Assembly: GCF_003479425.1 (NCBI RefSeq)
Contig: NZ_QUHC01000003.1
Location: 248,001-312,000 of the forward strand
Source of the DNA: Odoribacter sp. AF15-53
GTDB taxonomy: Bacteria > Bacteroidota > Bacteroidia > Bacteroidales > Marinifilaceae
Reading direction: 5' to 3'
Length of the DNA stretch: 64,000 nucleotides
The position numbers were made by a program, and so were the translations under genes. Under the pieces are notes generated by a model that was not told where the DNA came from, ran no database searches, and saw only the letters and a program-made list of their open reading frames with translations. Positions 36,152 through 44,287 of this stretch are shown piece after piece (within the stretch, counting starts at the first letter, position 1; every line of letters starts with the position of its first letter).

Positions 36152-36706
36152 TTATTTTTTTGCTTTTTCCCGAAGTTTTTTCATGGCTTGATAGAGAATT
36201 GTCTCTACGGTCCGGATGGAAATGCCCAGTTCTTTGGCTATCTCGGCGCTTTTTTTATTTTCAATATGGCTCATGATGACCACCTGTCTGCTTCTTTCCG
36301 GTAGCTCGTTGAGGATGATTGCCAGTCGGGTTTCGGGATCTGCTGTTTCCTCACGATTGATAATATTTTCTTGTTCTTCCTCGCTTGTCTCCTGTTTTAT
36401 TTGTTCGTGATGGAGTTGATGGAGAGTGTGGGCTTTGAGGTAGCGTAGCGAATTATTATGTGTTCCCCGGAGAAGATAGTTTCGAAGGGATTTTTCTCGG
36501 TCTAATTTTTTCCGGTTTTCCCACAAGGTGACAAAGAGATTCTGAACAATTTCATAAGCGGTTTCTTGGTCGGTGACAATGGATGTAGCATAATTAATCA
36601 AGGGGGTGAAGTAACTTTTGTAGACCGTGGCAAAAGTCGCTTCATCTCCTTTTATGAGGGCATCAACGATTTCCTCGTTGTTTGTTATGTCGAAATTATG
36701 TTGCAT
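36152..36706 (-). CDS. ECF RNA polymerase sigma factor (locus C)
   Basis: 184 residues. Region 2 is at about 25-80 (SYFTPLINYATSIVTDQETA) and region 4 at about 125-180 (LPERSRQVVIMSHIENKKSA, then EIAKELGISIRTVETILYQ). No region 3, as expected for the ECF class. It probably directs transcription of the SusC operon at 34680 once FecR releases it. A -7 box at 36735 places its own promoter in the 60-nt gap after menB, making locus C an independent unit inside the menaquinone cluster. Confidence 0.93.
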   Translation of the reverse strand: MQHNFDITNNEEIVDALIKGDEATFATVYKSYFTPLINYATSIVTDQETAYEIVQNLFVTLWENRKKLDREKSLRNYLLRGTHNNSLRYLKAHTLHQLHHEQIKQETSEEEQENIINREETADPETRLAIILNELPERSRQVVIMSHIENKKSAEIAKELGISIRTVETILYQAMKKLREKAKK

Positions 36707-36734
36707 CGTGTTTTATGCAAGTCCCTTGCGATAA

Positions 36735-36742
36735 CAAAGATA
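36735..36742 (-). promoter_or_regulatory. -7 promoter box of the locus C sigma gene
   Basis: TATCTTTG on the minus strand matches TAnnTTTG and lies 28 nt before the sigma start. The -33 region would fall in the last codons of menB and is not a clear TTTG. Confidence 0.45.
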
Positions 36743-36766
36743 ATAAAAAAGAGGCTGATTTCCTTG

Positions 36767-37588
36767 TCACGGGAATTTCGGGAATTTTTTGAAATCCGGG
36801 TCACGTTTCTCCAGAAAAGCATTTTTCCCTTCCTGGGCTTCCTCCATGAGGTAATACATGAGGGTGGCATCCCCGGCAAATTCCATTAAGCCGTGTTGAC
36901 CATCAAGTTCGGCATTCAACGCCCGTTTGATCATGCGAATGGCCATGGGACTACGTTGCATGATGGTTTTGCACCATTCCACGGTTTCGTCTTCCAGTTG
37001 ATCGAAGGGTACAACTTTATTCACCATTCCCATCTCTTCGGCCTCTTTAGCCGTGTATTGACGACATAGGAACCAGATTTCCCGTGCTTTTTTCTGCCCC
37101 ACGTGGCGGGCGAGGTAAGAGGAACCGAATCCCCCGTCGAAACTGCCGACTTTGGGACCTGTCTGCCCAAAACGAGCGTTCTCGGAGGCGATCGTGAGAT
37201 CACATACAACGTGTAGAACGTGTCCTCCGCCGATGGCGTAGCCATTTACCATGGCAATAACGGGCTTCGGGAGAGAGCGGATCGCCTTGTGCAAGTCGAG
37301 CACATTCAAGCGGGGAACGCCATTTTCGTCGATGTATCCGCCGATGCCTTTCACTTTCTGGTCGCCTCCCGAACAAAATGCTTTGTCCCCGGCCCCGGTA
37401 AGGATGATAACACCGATGTCTCCGCGTTCACGGCAGATATTTACCGCATCCAACATTTCAAAATTAGTTTGCGGGCGAAACGCATTATAAACTTCCTGAC
37501 GATCAATGGTGATTTTGGCAATACCTTCGAAAAATTCAAACCGGATGTCTTCGTATTCTTTAATTGTGGTCCATTCCCTTTTTGCCAT
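36767..37588 (-). CDS. menB: 1,4-Dihydroxy-2-naphthoyl-CoA synthase
   Basis: 273 residues, the usual length. Crotonase-fold enzyme that cyclises o-succinylbenzoyl-CoA to DHNA-CoA. Signatures are [17 protein letters not shown] near residue 62-78 (with the oxyanion-hole Gly pair), [20 protein letters not shown], and [20 protein letters not shown], which is diagnostic for MenB among crotonases. The C-terminal [13 protein letters not shown] tail is also typical. It follows menD after a 361-bp gap that holds an 11-bp tandem repeat. Directly downstream, instead of menC, comes the sigma gene of locus C. Confidence 0.96.
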   Translation of the reverse strand: MAKREWTTIKEYEDIRFEFFEGIAKITIDRQEVYNAFRPQTNFEMLDAVNICRERGDIGVIILTGAGDKAFCSGGDQKVKGIGGYIDENGVPRLNVLDLHKAIRSLPKPVIAMVNGYAIGGGHVLHVVCDLTIASENARFGQTGPKVGSFDGGFGSSYLARHVGQKKAREIWFLCRQYTAKEAEEMGMVNKVVPFDQLEDETVEWCKTIMQRSPMAIRMIKRALNAELDGQHGLMEFAGDATLMYYLMEEAQEGKNAFLEKRDPDFKKFPKFP

Positions 37589-37949
37589 ATTAGGTATATT
37601 GTTTTAGGTTTAACAAAGTGTAATGACAAATGTACGTGATAATTTTTAATTAAGATTCTCCGATAAGGATAAATCTTGAGTTCACGTTGTTCTTAAAGCG
37701 TGGAAAAAGCATGGGTTTCCCCGGGATTGGTCAGACCGAAAGGGTTTGATTAACCTGAATCGTGTGTTTTTATTGCTGCGGGAGAAGAGTTTTTTGATCG
37801 TGTTAAAAAAGCTGATTGCCCGTTAATATGGCGGTTAGGTGGCGGTTAAGTGGCGGCTAGATGGCGGCTAAGTCGCCTGGAACTCTGGTAAAAGTCACTT
37901 AAAAGGGATGGTTTGTCCTTTTGTATCCTTTGAGTATCAGCATGTATTT
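37589..37949. other. 361-bp gap between menD and menB
   Basis: No gene is seen. It holds a four-unit 11-bp tandem repeat (37828-37871) and part of a strong hairpin at the end of menD (37940-37976). The presence of the gap suggests menB may be transcribed from its own promoter, which I could not pinpoint. Confidence 0.5.
37828..37871. repeat. 11-bp tandem repeat, four units, between menD and menB
   Basis: Four consecutive 11-mers: ATGGCGGTTAG, GTGGCGGTTAA, GTGGCGGCTAG, ATGGCGGCTAA, with a degenerate fifth unit starting GTCGCCTGG. The core TGGCGGyTAr is almost invariant. Same unit length and copy number as the array at 8803-8846, but a different sequence. Confidence 0.85.
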
Positions 37950-37976
37950 TCAGGCTTTTAAGGCCTGAAAATATGC
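37940..37976 (-). terminator. Strong hairpin spanning the menD stop
   Basis: ATTTTCAGGC (37946-37955) pairs exactly with GCCTGAAAAT (37963-37972) around a 7-nt loop, with a further GCAT/ATGC pair outside. The stem includes the last menD codons and its stop. No long U-tract follows, so it may be a processing or attenuation structure rather than a full terminator. Confidence 0.5.
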
Positions 37977-39650
37977 TTTTAATATTTCTCCGTTTATTTT
38001 TCCGGGAGTGTGAATGACGAGAATCGCCGGATACTGTCCCGGCTTGTAGAAATCGGGCAATACGGCCAGTAGCGAAGTTTCGTCAGTTGCTTGATACACG
38101 TTGAACGGGTGGTTCTTGGCTAGTTGTTCGATGTTTACTTCATGGGGCGTTTCAAAATACTCTTCCATTTCTTCCAAGGCAGACGGGCCGGCTAGAAATC
38201 TGAAAATTCCGCCACCCCCGTTTTGGATAACAATGATCCGTAGTGACGGGTTAATATTTTTGATCCAGAGTGCATTGGAGTCGTACAGGAAACTATTGTC
38301 ACCGACAATCAACGTGGTTATCCCGTCAAAAACCGAAGCAGCCCCGACGGCTGTCGACATACAGCCGTCAATACCACTCGTACCCCGGTTGGCGTCCGTC
38401 CGGGCAACTTGCGTGTAGTTGAAAAGTTGGGCGTAACGTACGGGTGTACTGTTGCCTAATTGTAAACGGCTTCCGGCGGGGAGTGAGGGGATTAACATGG
38501 AGAATGCTTTCAGGTCGCTCCACGGGATTTGTTTTAAATAATTCTCGTGTTTCGATGTCGCTTTTTCCTCTTTCTGGTGCCATTGATGAGCATAGCTGGA
38601 AGGTAGGCTGTTTGCTTTTATTTCGGCAGGTTGTAACTGGTCGAAGAATGTTCGGGCATCCATCGGGATGTGCAGGGTCATTGATTTATACGTGTCGGGA
38701 GGTAGTTGGCGCTTGTCAATGTGCCAATGTGCCGAGGGAGCATGCTCCCGTATAAATGCTTTGATCATGCGGGAAATAACAGCTCCCCCGAACGTAATTA
38801 ATAATTCGGGGGCATATGTATTCGCCTCCTCCGGCTGTATTGTCGATATAACCCGGTCAATAGTGGGGATGATCAAGGGAGCGGATAGATTTGTCACGCT
38901 TTCCGTCAGGACAATCACGTTGGGCAGGCTTGCCAATAATTCGATGTGTTGTTGCAAGATCGGGTCGGGAGCATGAAATCCCGCGATAATCATCACTTTG
39001 GGACAGAGAAAGAATTCCTCTCGTAGGCCTTGGGATGTCTCCGGGGATAAAGAAGGATTATCTTTAAGAGTTTTGATGACTCGTTGCGAGGGCGAGAATT
39101 CCTGTTGAAATTCGTACAGGGGTTCTCTAAGTGGTATATTGATATGTACGGGGCCTTTACGATTGTTTAGAGATAGGTTGATGGCCTCGTTTACGAGGCG
39201 GTTTGCATGCCAGCGATCTTCTTCACCGGTGATCGCGGTCGGGAGCTGGAAACTTCCTTTCACGAAATTATCAAGTGCGTTTTGTTGGCGTATGGTTTGA
39301 CTGTCATCCTGATCAATCCATTCCGTGGGACGGTCAGCCGAGATAACGATGAGAGGAATTCCTTGGTAAAAGGCTTCGGCCACGGCCGGGGAATAATTCA
39401 GTAGGGCGGTGCCCGAAGTACAGATGAGGGCAACGGGACGGTCGGTTTGTTGAGCTATCCCGAGGGCGAAGAAGGCGGCGGAACGTTCGTCCACGATCAC
39501 GTGGTGTTTTAGCCGTTTTTCGCGGGCAATCGAGACGAGCAAGGGAGCGTTACGGGAACCCGGTGATAGGATGACTTCTTTAATTCCTTTTTGTACGAGT
39601 AGACTTGTTAAGATACGAACATGTTCAATATCAGAATGTAACTTTTCCAT
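37950..39650 (-). CDS. menD: 2-Succinyl-5-enolpyruvyl-6-hydroxy-3-cyclohexene-1-carboxylate synthase
   Basis: 566 residues. Thiamin-diphosphate enzyme adding the succinyl semialdehyde unit from 2-oxoglutarate to isochorismate. N-terminal VILSPGSRNAPLLVSIA and VDERSAAFFALGIAQ carry the ThDP-activating Glu; the C-terminal ThDP/Mg motif is VGDNSFLYDSNALWIKN, and SGIDGCMSTAVGA precedes it. All are MenD-specific in this arrangement. The gene overlaps the end of the isochorismate synthase gene by 20 nt, indicating coupled translation. No menH is seen in the window. Confidence 0.96.
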   Translation of the reverse strand: MEKLHSDIEHVRILTSLLVQKGIKEVILSPGSRNAPLLVSIAREKRLKHHVIVDERSAAFFALGIAQQTDRPVALICTSGTALLNYSPAVAEAFYQGIPLIVISADRPTEWIDQDDSQTIRQQNALDNFVKGSFQLPTAITGEEDRWHANRLVNEAINLSLNNRKGPVHINIPLREPLYEFQQEFSPSQRVIKTLKDNPSLSPETSQGLREEFFLCPKVMIIAGFHAPDPILQQHIELLASLPNVIVLTESVTNLSAPLIIPTIDRVISTIQPEEANTYAPELLITFGGAVISRMIKAFIREHAPSAHWHIDKRQLPPDTYKSMTLHIPMDARTFFDQLQPAEIKANSLPSSYAHQWHQKEEKATSKHENYLKQIPWSDLKAFSMLIPSLPAGSRLQLGNSTPVRYAQLFNYTQVARTDANRGTSGIDGCMSTAVGAASVFDGITTLIVGDNSFLYDSNALWIKNINPSLRIIVIQNGGGGIFRFLAGPSALEEMEEYFETPHEVNIEQLAKNHPFNVYQATDETSLLAVLPDFYKPGQYPAILVIHTPGKINGEILKAYFQALKA

Positions 39651-40785
39651 AGTTAATTTGACGTATGAGGTTTAGTAACGTGTCTGCTTTCTGGCAAGTT
39701 TCTTGCCATTCGGTTTCCGGGTCGGAGAGTGGGGTGATACCTCCTCCGACGTAAAGCCGTAAGGCATCGTCGAATACTTCCATTGTGCGCAAATTTACAA
39801 ATAAATCAAAGGCCCCGGAGGCCTGTAACGGTCCTAAAAATCCGGCGTAATATCCCCGCTCTTGTTTTTCGATCTCGGAAATGATCTGCATGGCTCTCTT
39901 TTTGGGAAGGCCGCAAACGGCCGGAGTCGGGTGAAGTTGTGTCACCAGTTCGTCGATTTGATCGGCGGGAAGCTGTTCGTCGCTTCTGAAAAAGGTGCAG
40001 AGGTGAAAGACGTTTCCGGCTTGTAGGGTGATGGGGCCTTCGATGTCAAGGTGACGGGTGAAGTAATGTCTTAACGTGTCGTGAATGTAATCGGTCACGA
40101 TTTGTTGTTCTTCTATATCTTTGTCGCTCCATTCGGGCGGGGTTTTGGCGGTTGCCACGGATTGAGTCCCGGCGAGTGACATGGTGAAGAAGCCGTTCCT
40201 GTCGTATTTGAGAAATGTCTCGGGCGAGGCTCCCATCCAGGCGCATTTGCCCGGTATCGCGGCAAAGAACAGGAAGGCATGATGATATTGCTTCATTTGC
40301 TCGAATATCACCGGGGCCAACCGGAGCGAGTCGCAGGGGAGCGTGATTGTTCTTGACAGTACCGCTTTTCTCATGCCTTCCCGTTTGAGCGTTTCAATCA
40401 TGGTGCGAAGTTCGTCGAGATATTCGAAATGCTCGCAGTCCTGTTTGGTGAAGATTCGTCCGGGGGTGTTGAAAACCGTGTTCCGTAAATTCTGTATCGA
40501 CTCCCCGTCGGTCAGGTAATCCGTGAAGGAGAGGTCTGCCTTGATGAAGAACGGAAAACTCCATGACGCGTGATTGAAGGGAGTGATGACGAATCCCTTT
40601 TCTCCCCGGTGTTTTTCAAAGCCCTTGAAAATCCGGGTATCGTTAGAAAGTTGCGCCCCGAATATCACTTCATGAGAACCGGGTAAACGGTACGTGTAAA
40701 ACGGGATGTTATTTCTCAGGCAGATGGCTTGGGCTTCCGCGACCGAGAGTTTATTTTCTGTTTTTTCTGTCATGGTATTTTCCAT
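39631..40785 (-). CDS. menF: Isochorismate synthase
   Basis: 384 residues. Chorismate-binding enzyme that isomerises chorismate to isochorismate, the first step of menaquinone synthesis. C-terminal catalytic core with RKAVLSRTITLPC, GASPETFLKYD, SLAGTQSVATAKTPPEWSDKDIEE region, and LHPTPAVCGLPKKRAMQII. Linkage to menD (20-nt overlap) favours the menaquinone role over siderophore synthesis (entC). It is the first gene of the cluster; a -7 box sits 14 nt before the start. The N-terminal ~120 residues are more variable, as usual. Confidence 0.93.
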   Translation of the reverse strand: MENTMTEKTENKLSVAEAQAICLRNNIPFYTYRLPGSHEVIFGAQLSNDTRIFKGFEKHRGEKGFVITPFNHASWSFPFFIKADLSFTDYLTDGESIQNLRNTVFNTPGRIFTKQDCEHFEYLDELRTMIETLKREGMRKAVLSRTITLPCDSLRLAPVIFEQMKQYHHAFLFFAAIPGKCAWMGASPETFLKYDRNGFFTMSLAGTQSVATAKTPPEWSDKDIEEQQIVTDYIHDTLRHYFTRHLDIEGPITLQAGNVFHLCTFFRSDEQLPADQIDELVTQLHPTPAVCGLPKKRAMQIISEIEKQERGYYAGFLGPLQASGAFDLFVNLRTMEVFDDALRLYVGGGITPLSDPETEWQETCQKADTLLNLIRQINYGKVTF

Positions 40786-40798
40786 ATTCTTGTTACCG

Positions 40799-40806
40799 CA
40801 AAAATA
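40799..40806 (-). promoter_or_regulatory. -7 promoter box of menF-menD
   Basis: TATTTTTG on the minus strand matches TAnnTTTG and lies 14 nt before the menF start, giving a very short leader. No clear -33 box. Confidence 0.4.
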
Positions 40807-40827
40807 GGAAAATTATTCGAATCTGAT

Positions 40828-40835
40828 TACTTTTG
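40828..40835 (+). promoter_or_regulatory. -7 promoter box of the MFS gene
   Basis: TACTTTTG matches TAnnTTTG on the plus strand. It is back-to-back with the menF promoter box 22 nt away and about 75 nt before the chosen MFS start. Confidence 0.35.
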
Positions 40836-40910
40836 CAAGTGTCCTCACCACGTGCAAAGATAATCAGGTTTATGGGTTGGTGGGTTACAGGTTGCAAGTT
40901 ACGAAAGTGT

Positions 40911-42275
40911 ATGAGTGAAAATAACGGTGGCTATAAGTTTTTAGGCGGTTGGCGGGGACTGCGGGAGTTATTGCCGAATAACTCCGGGGCGTTTAGTCAG
41001 GTTTTCGCTTCCTTGAAAAACTATAATTTCCGTCTTTATTTCGGGGGACAATGTATCTCCTTGATCGGGACGTGGATGCAGCAGATCGCGATGAGTTGGC
41101 TGGTGTACCGGTTGACGGGTTCGGTGTTCTTGTTGGCAACGGTCACTTTCATGGCGCAGATCCCGATTCTCGTGGCGACTCCCTGGATGAGTGTTTTTGT
41201 CGATCGGTTCGATCGGCGTAATTTGTTGATTTTGACTCAGTCGATGTCGATGGTACAGGCGTTGTTGATGGCTGTGCTCACGTTGACGGGGCTTATCGAG
41301 GTGTGGCATATCATGGCACTGAGTTTGTTGATCGGTTTGATCAACGCGTTGGACAATCCTACCCGGCAATCTTTTTACCCGAGTCTGGTTCCTAAAGATA
41401 AATTGAGTAACGCGATTGCGTTGAATTCTGCCGTGATCAACGGGTCGCGATTGATCGGTCCCGCGGTGGGAGGGGTGTTGATCGGGATGTTGGGAGAAGG
41501 AATATGTTTCCTGTTGAACGGGATTAGTTATGTTGCCGTGATCGCGGCGTTGCTGATGATGCGCTTGACACCGGGAAAGGTGAGGACGGTGAAGCAGAAC
41601 GTGTGGGAGGATATGCGGGAGGGCTTCCAGTACGTGGCTGGGAATATGCCAATCCGCACGTTGTTACTTTTGATGAGTGCGATCAGTTTTTTCGGTTTAC
41701 CTTTGATGACTTTTATCCCGGCTTACGTGAAGACCATATTGGAGGGGGAGAGCGAGTTATTGGGATTGCTGCTTTCTTGTATCGGGGTCGGGTCTTTTTC
41801 TGCCGCCTTGTACCTGGCGGCCCGGAAGAGCGTGTTGGGGTTGGGGAAGGTGGTGATGCTTTCCGGGGTGTTGTTGGGCGTGGGGTTGTCGGTCATGTCG
41901 TTTGTCACGATTCCTTGGGTGGCCGCCGTGTTGTGTCTTCCTGTCGGGTTCACGATTATAGCGACCGTGGCTTCCATTAACACGTTGTTACAGACGCTTT
42001 CCGGGGAGGATAAGCGGGGCCGGGTGATGGGATACATGGCGATGGCTTTCACGGGAATGGCTCCCGTGGGAAGTATTATTCTGGGGGCGGTGGAGAAATT
42101 CGTGGGGTTGCAGATGATTATTCTGTTGTCGGGAGTTTGTTGTTTTATCTCCTCCCTGATCTTCGAACATTATCGTCCCGTGGTACGTAAATATGCCCGT
42201 CCCGTGTATATAGAAAAAGGAATCATTAAAGAGATTGCTATGGGGATAGATTCGACGGAGGAACAACAATTCTGA
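40911..42275 (+). CDS. MFS transporter (EntS/MFS_3-like)
   Basis: 454 residues from MSENNGGYKF. The open frame begins at 40833, but the extra N-terminus is not family-like and covers the likely transcription start. About 12 membrane helices. An early NYNFRLYFGGQCISLIGTWM and the motif VFVDRFDRRNLLI between helices 2 and 3 place it in the MFS_3/enterobactin-exporter-like group, with ALNSAVINGSRLIGPAVGGV in helix 5. It probably exports a small molecule across the inner membrane; substrate unknown. It diverges from menF. A sigma gene of locus D begins 61 nt after its stop, with a separate promoter. Confidence 0.88.
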   Translation: MSENNGGYKFLGGWRGLRELLPNNSGAFSQVFASLKNYNFRLYFGGQCISLIGTWMQQIAMSWLVYRLTGSVFLLATVTFMAQIPILVATPWMSVFVDRFDRRNLLILTQSMSMVQALLMAVLTLTGLIEVWHIMALSLLIGLINALDNPTRQSFYPSLVPKDKLSNAIALNSAVINGSRLIGPAVGGVLIGMLGEGICFLLNGISYVAVIAALLMMRLTPGKVRTVKQNVWEDMREGFQYVAGNMPIRTLLLLMSAISFFGLPLMTFIPAYVKTILEGESELLGLLLSCIGVGSFSAALYLAARKSVLGLGKVVMLSGVLLGVGLSVMSFVTIPWVAAVLCLPVGFTIIATVASINTLLQTLSGEDKRGRVMGYMAMAFTGMAPVGSIILGAVEKFVGLQMIILLSGVCCFISSLIFEHYRPVVRKYARPVYIEKGIIKEIAMGIDSTEEQQF

Positions 42276-42285
42276 TTTATTCTAC

Positions 42286-42315
42286 TTTGCAGGTGGTGTA
42301 AAAATTATATCTTTG
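42286..42315 (+). promoter_or_regulatory. Promoter of the locus D sigma gene
   Basis: TTTG (42286-42289), 18-nt spacer, TATCTTTG (42308-42315): both Bacteroidetes boxes are exact. Expected start near 42322, about 15 nt before the sigma ATG. The same spacing is found at 50570-50599. Confidence 0.7.
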
Positions 42316-42336
42316 TAGAAATTACCCCGACGATTT

Positions 42337-42900
42337 ATGGATGAAAATGACGTATTGCTGGTAAAACAATTGAAAGACAGGAAAGAAGAGGCTTTCGTTT
42401 CCCTGTTCGGGCAATACTATAATTCCTTGTATCGTTTTGCTGCCAATTATTTGTGTGATCCGGAGGCCGCGCATGATATCGTGCAGGAGTTGTTCACCGA
42501 TCTTTTCGAGAAAAGTGCCGAATTGAATATCGTGACTTCCGTGAAAGCTTATCTTTTCACGGCTACCCGTAACCGTTGTCTTAGTTTTTTGAGGAGCCTG
42601 AAAATTAAAGATACTCATAATCGTAATATGTTGGAGGCGCATCTTTACTCGGATACGGTGGATGCTATCGAGGAACCTTCGATTCTGGACGAGTTGCAGG
42701 AGATCGTGGATAAGATGCCCCCCAAGATGAAGGAGGTATTTCGTTTGCGGGTCGTGGAGGATTATAAATTCAAGGAGATTGCCGAGGAGTTGGGAATCAC
42801 GGAAAACAATGCCAAGGTGCAGATGAATGGTGCAGTCCGGATGATTCGTGAAAAACTTCCGGATCTGAAAAAGCGGTTATTCTTCATGATAATCTGGTAG
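42337..42900 (+). CDS. ECF RNA polymerase sigma factor (locus D)
   Basis: 187 residues. Region 2 (about 20-85) contains FGQYYNSLYRFAANYLCDP and AHDIVQELFTDLFEK; region 4 (about 120-175) contains MPPKMKEVFRLRVVEDYKFK and EIAEELGITENNAKVQM. It belongs to the sigma factors that are held by FecR and drive neighbouring SusC genes in Bacteroidetes. FecR begins 108 nt downstream. It has a clear housekeeping-type promoter (42286-42315), so the sigma factor is probably made constitutively and held inactive. Confidence 0.93.
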   Translation: MDENDVLLVKQLKDRKEEAFVSLFGQYYNSLYRFAANYLCDPEAAHDIVQELFTDLFEKSAELNIVTSVKAYLFTATRNRCLSFLRSLKIKDTHNRNMLEAHLYSDTVDAIEEPSILDELQEIVDKMPPKMKEVFRLRVVEDYKFKEIAEELGITENNAKVQMNGAVRMIREKLPDLKKRLFFMIIW

Positions 42901-43007
42901 TTGCATCTTGTCTGGATAGGCTTTGATAATTTTTTCGGAAATATTCATATTTTGTCTTAACCTTTCGTCTGTTTGAAGCGTCTTAAGGAAAAATAAAGCC
43001 AAAAGCT

Positions 43008-44189
43008 ATGAAAGAGGCAAATGATGAATCTTTGGAATGGACGCTAGTTAGGCGTAGTTTGATGGAAGAGTTGACCGGAGAGGAACAACAACAACTGAAT
43101 ACGTGGTTGAACGCGTCGCCCGCTCATCAAGCCTATTATGACCGAATTTCCGGCTTTAATCCAGCGGAAGGTCTTCCCGGATTGTCGAAAGAACAGTACG
43201 AACGGGATTTTATCCGGTATGTATCTTTGATTCGGCAAGCGAAGCGACAGCAGAAGAGACGACGTTTGGTTTATTTCACGAGATACGCGGCAGTATTTGT
43301 CGTGCTGTTGGCTGTTGGAGTTTACTTCTGGTATCAAGGGACGTCTGTATCTGAAACTCCGGTAACGTCTTTGCCTCTGGCTGTACAGGGAAAACCACAA
43401 CCTATTCTGGTGACGGAGGAAGGTGCCCGTGTCTTGTTGGATGAGCAAGGGCGTTCGTTGCAACAGATTTCGCACGGAAGAATTTCTTCGGGGAAACATG
43501 GAATTGTTTATAATAATATATCTCAAGGAACAACCTCGGCTGTTGTGGGACACCACACGTTGATCATTCCCCGCGGGGGAGAATACCGGGTGGAGTTGGC
43601 CGACGGTACGATCGTTTGGTTAAACTCGGAGACGGAATTCAGTTATCCGGTGAGTTTTGCCGATTCGACCCGGGAGGTGACGTTGAAGGGAGAGGCTTAT
43701 TTTGAGGTGGCCAAGAGTGCGAAACCTTTTAAGGTGCGGGTTGAGGATGTGGTCGTGAAGGTTTATGGAACTCATTTTAACGTGAATAGTTACGATAAGG
43801 AGCGGGTACAAACCGTGTTGTTGAGCGGGAGTGTAGGGGTGAGTTCCTTGAAGCATCCGGCCGTGGAACAAATGATTAAGCCGAACGAGATGGCGGATGT
43901 GAACGTGTTAACAGGGAGATGTGAAGTGAAAACGGTGGATGCGGCCGCTTATGCCGCTTGGAAGGACGGGTATTTCTCTTTTGAACACGAGACGTTGGAG
44001 CAGATTATGGAGAAATTAAGTCGTTGGTACGATGTACAGGTGACATTCGAGAATGATGAAGTGCGTACACATCGGTTTTCAGGACGTGTGGACCGGAGTG
44101 AGAGTTTCCGGGGTGTGTTGAATTTATTGCAACGGACTCTTCTGGTAAAATTCGAGGTGGAGGGAAATAGAATCATAGTTACTAAATAA
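43008..44189 (+). CDS. FecR family anti-sigma factor (locus D)
   Basis: 393 residues. N-terminal cytoplasmic sigma-binding part with the typical LTGEEQQQLNTWLNASPAHQ (about 22-41). One membrane helix at about 88-108. Periplasmic FecR domain with YRVELADGTIVWLNSETEFS and REVTLKGEAYFEVAKSAKPF. C-terminal DUF4974 region with LEQIMEKLSRWYDVQVTFEN, ending NRIIVTK. It should pass the signal from the STN domain of the locus D SusC to the sigma factor. The spacer to SusC contains two hairpins (44196-44257). Confidence 0.93.
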   Translation: MKEANDESLEWTLVRRSLMEELTGEEQQQLNTWLNASPAHQAYYDRISGFNPAEGLPGLSKEQYERDFIRYVSLIRQAKRQQKRRRLVYFTRYAAVFVVLLAVGVYFWYQGTSVSETPVTSLPLAVQGKPQPILVTEEGARVLLDEQGRSLQQISHGRISSGKHGIVYNNISQGTTSAVVGHHTLIIPRGGEYRVELADGTIVWLNSETEFSYPVSFADSTREVTLKGEAYFEVAKSAKPFKVRVEDVVVKVYGTHFNVNSYDKERVQTVLLSGSVGVSSLKHPAVEQMIKPNEMADVNVLTGRCEVKTVDAAAYAAWKDGYFSFEHETLEQIMEKLSRWYDVQVTFENDEVRTHRFSGRVDRSESFRGVLNLLQRTLLVKFEVEGNRIIVTK

Positions 44190-44195
44190 AAGGAA

Positions 44196-44257
44196 ACGGA
44201 AAGTGTTACCAGCACTTCCCGTTGAATAAATTAACCGCCTAAACTGTGGTGTTTAGG
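44196..44257 (+). promoter_or_regulatory. Two-hairpin spacer between fecR and susC (locus D)
   Basis: Hairpin 1: ACGGAAAGTG (44196-44205) with CACTTCCCGT (44213-44222), 7-nt loop, one mismatch. Hairpin 2: CCTAAAC (44238-44244) with GTTTAGG (44251-44257), 6-nt loop. AATAAATTAA (44225-44234) lies between them. Hairpin 2 ends 30 nt before the SusC start. The same layout and the same 10-nt linker occur in locus E. Confidence 0.6.
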
Positions 44258-44287
44258 TAATTGAATCATCTTATAATCTACAAGAGT

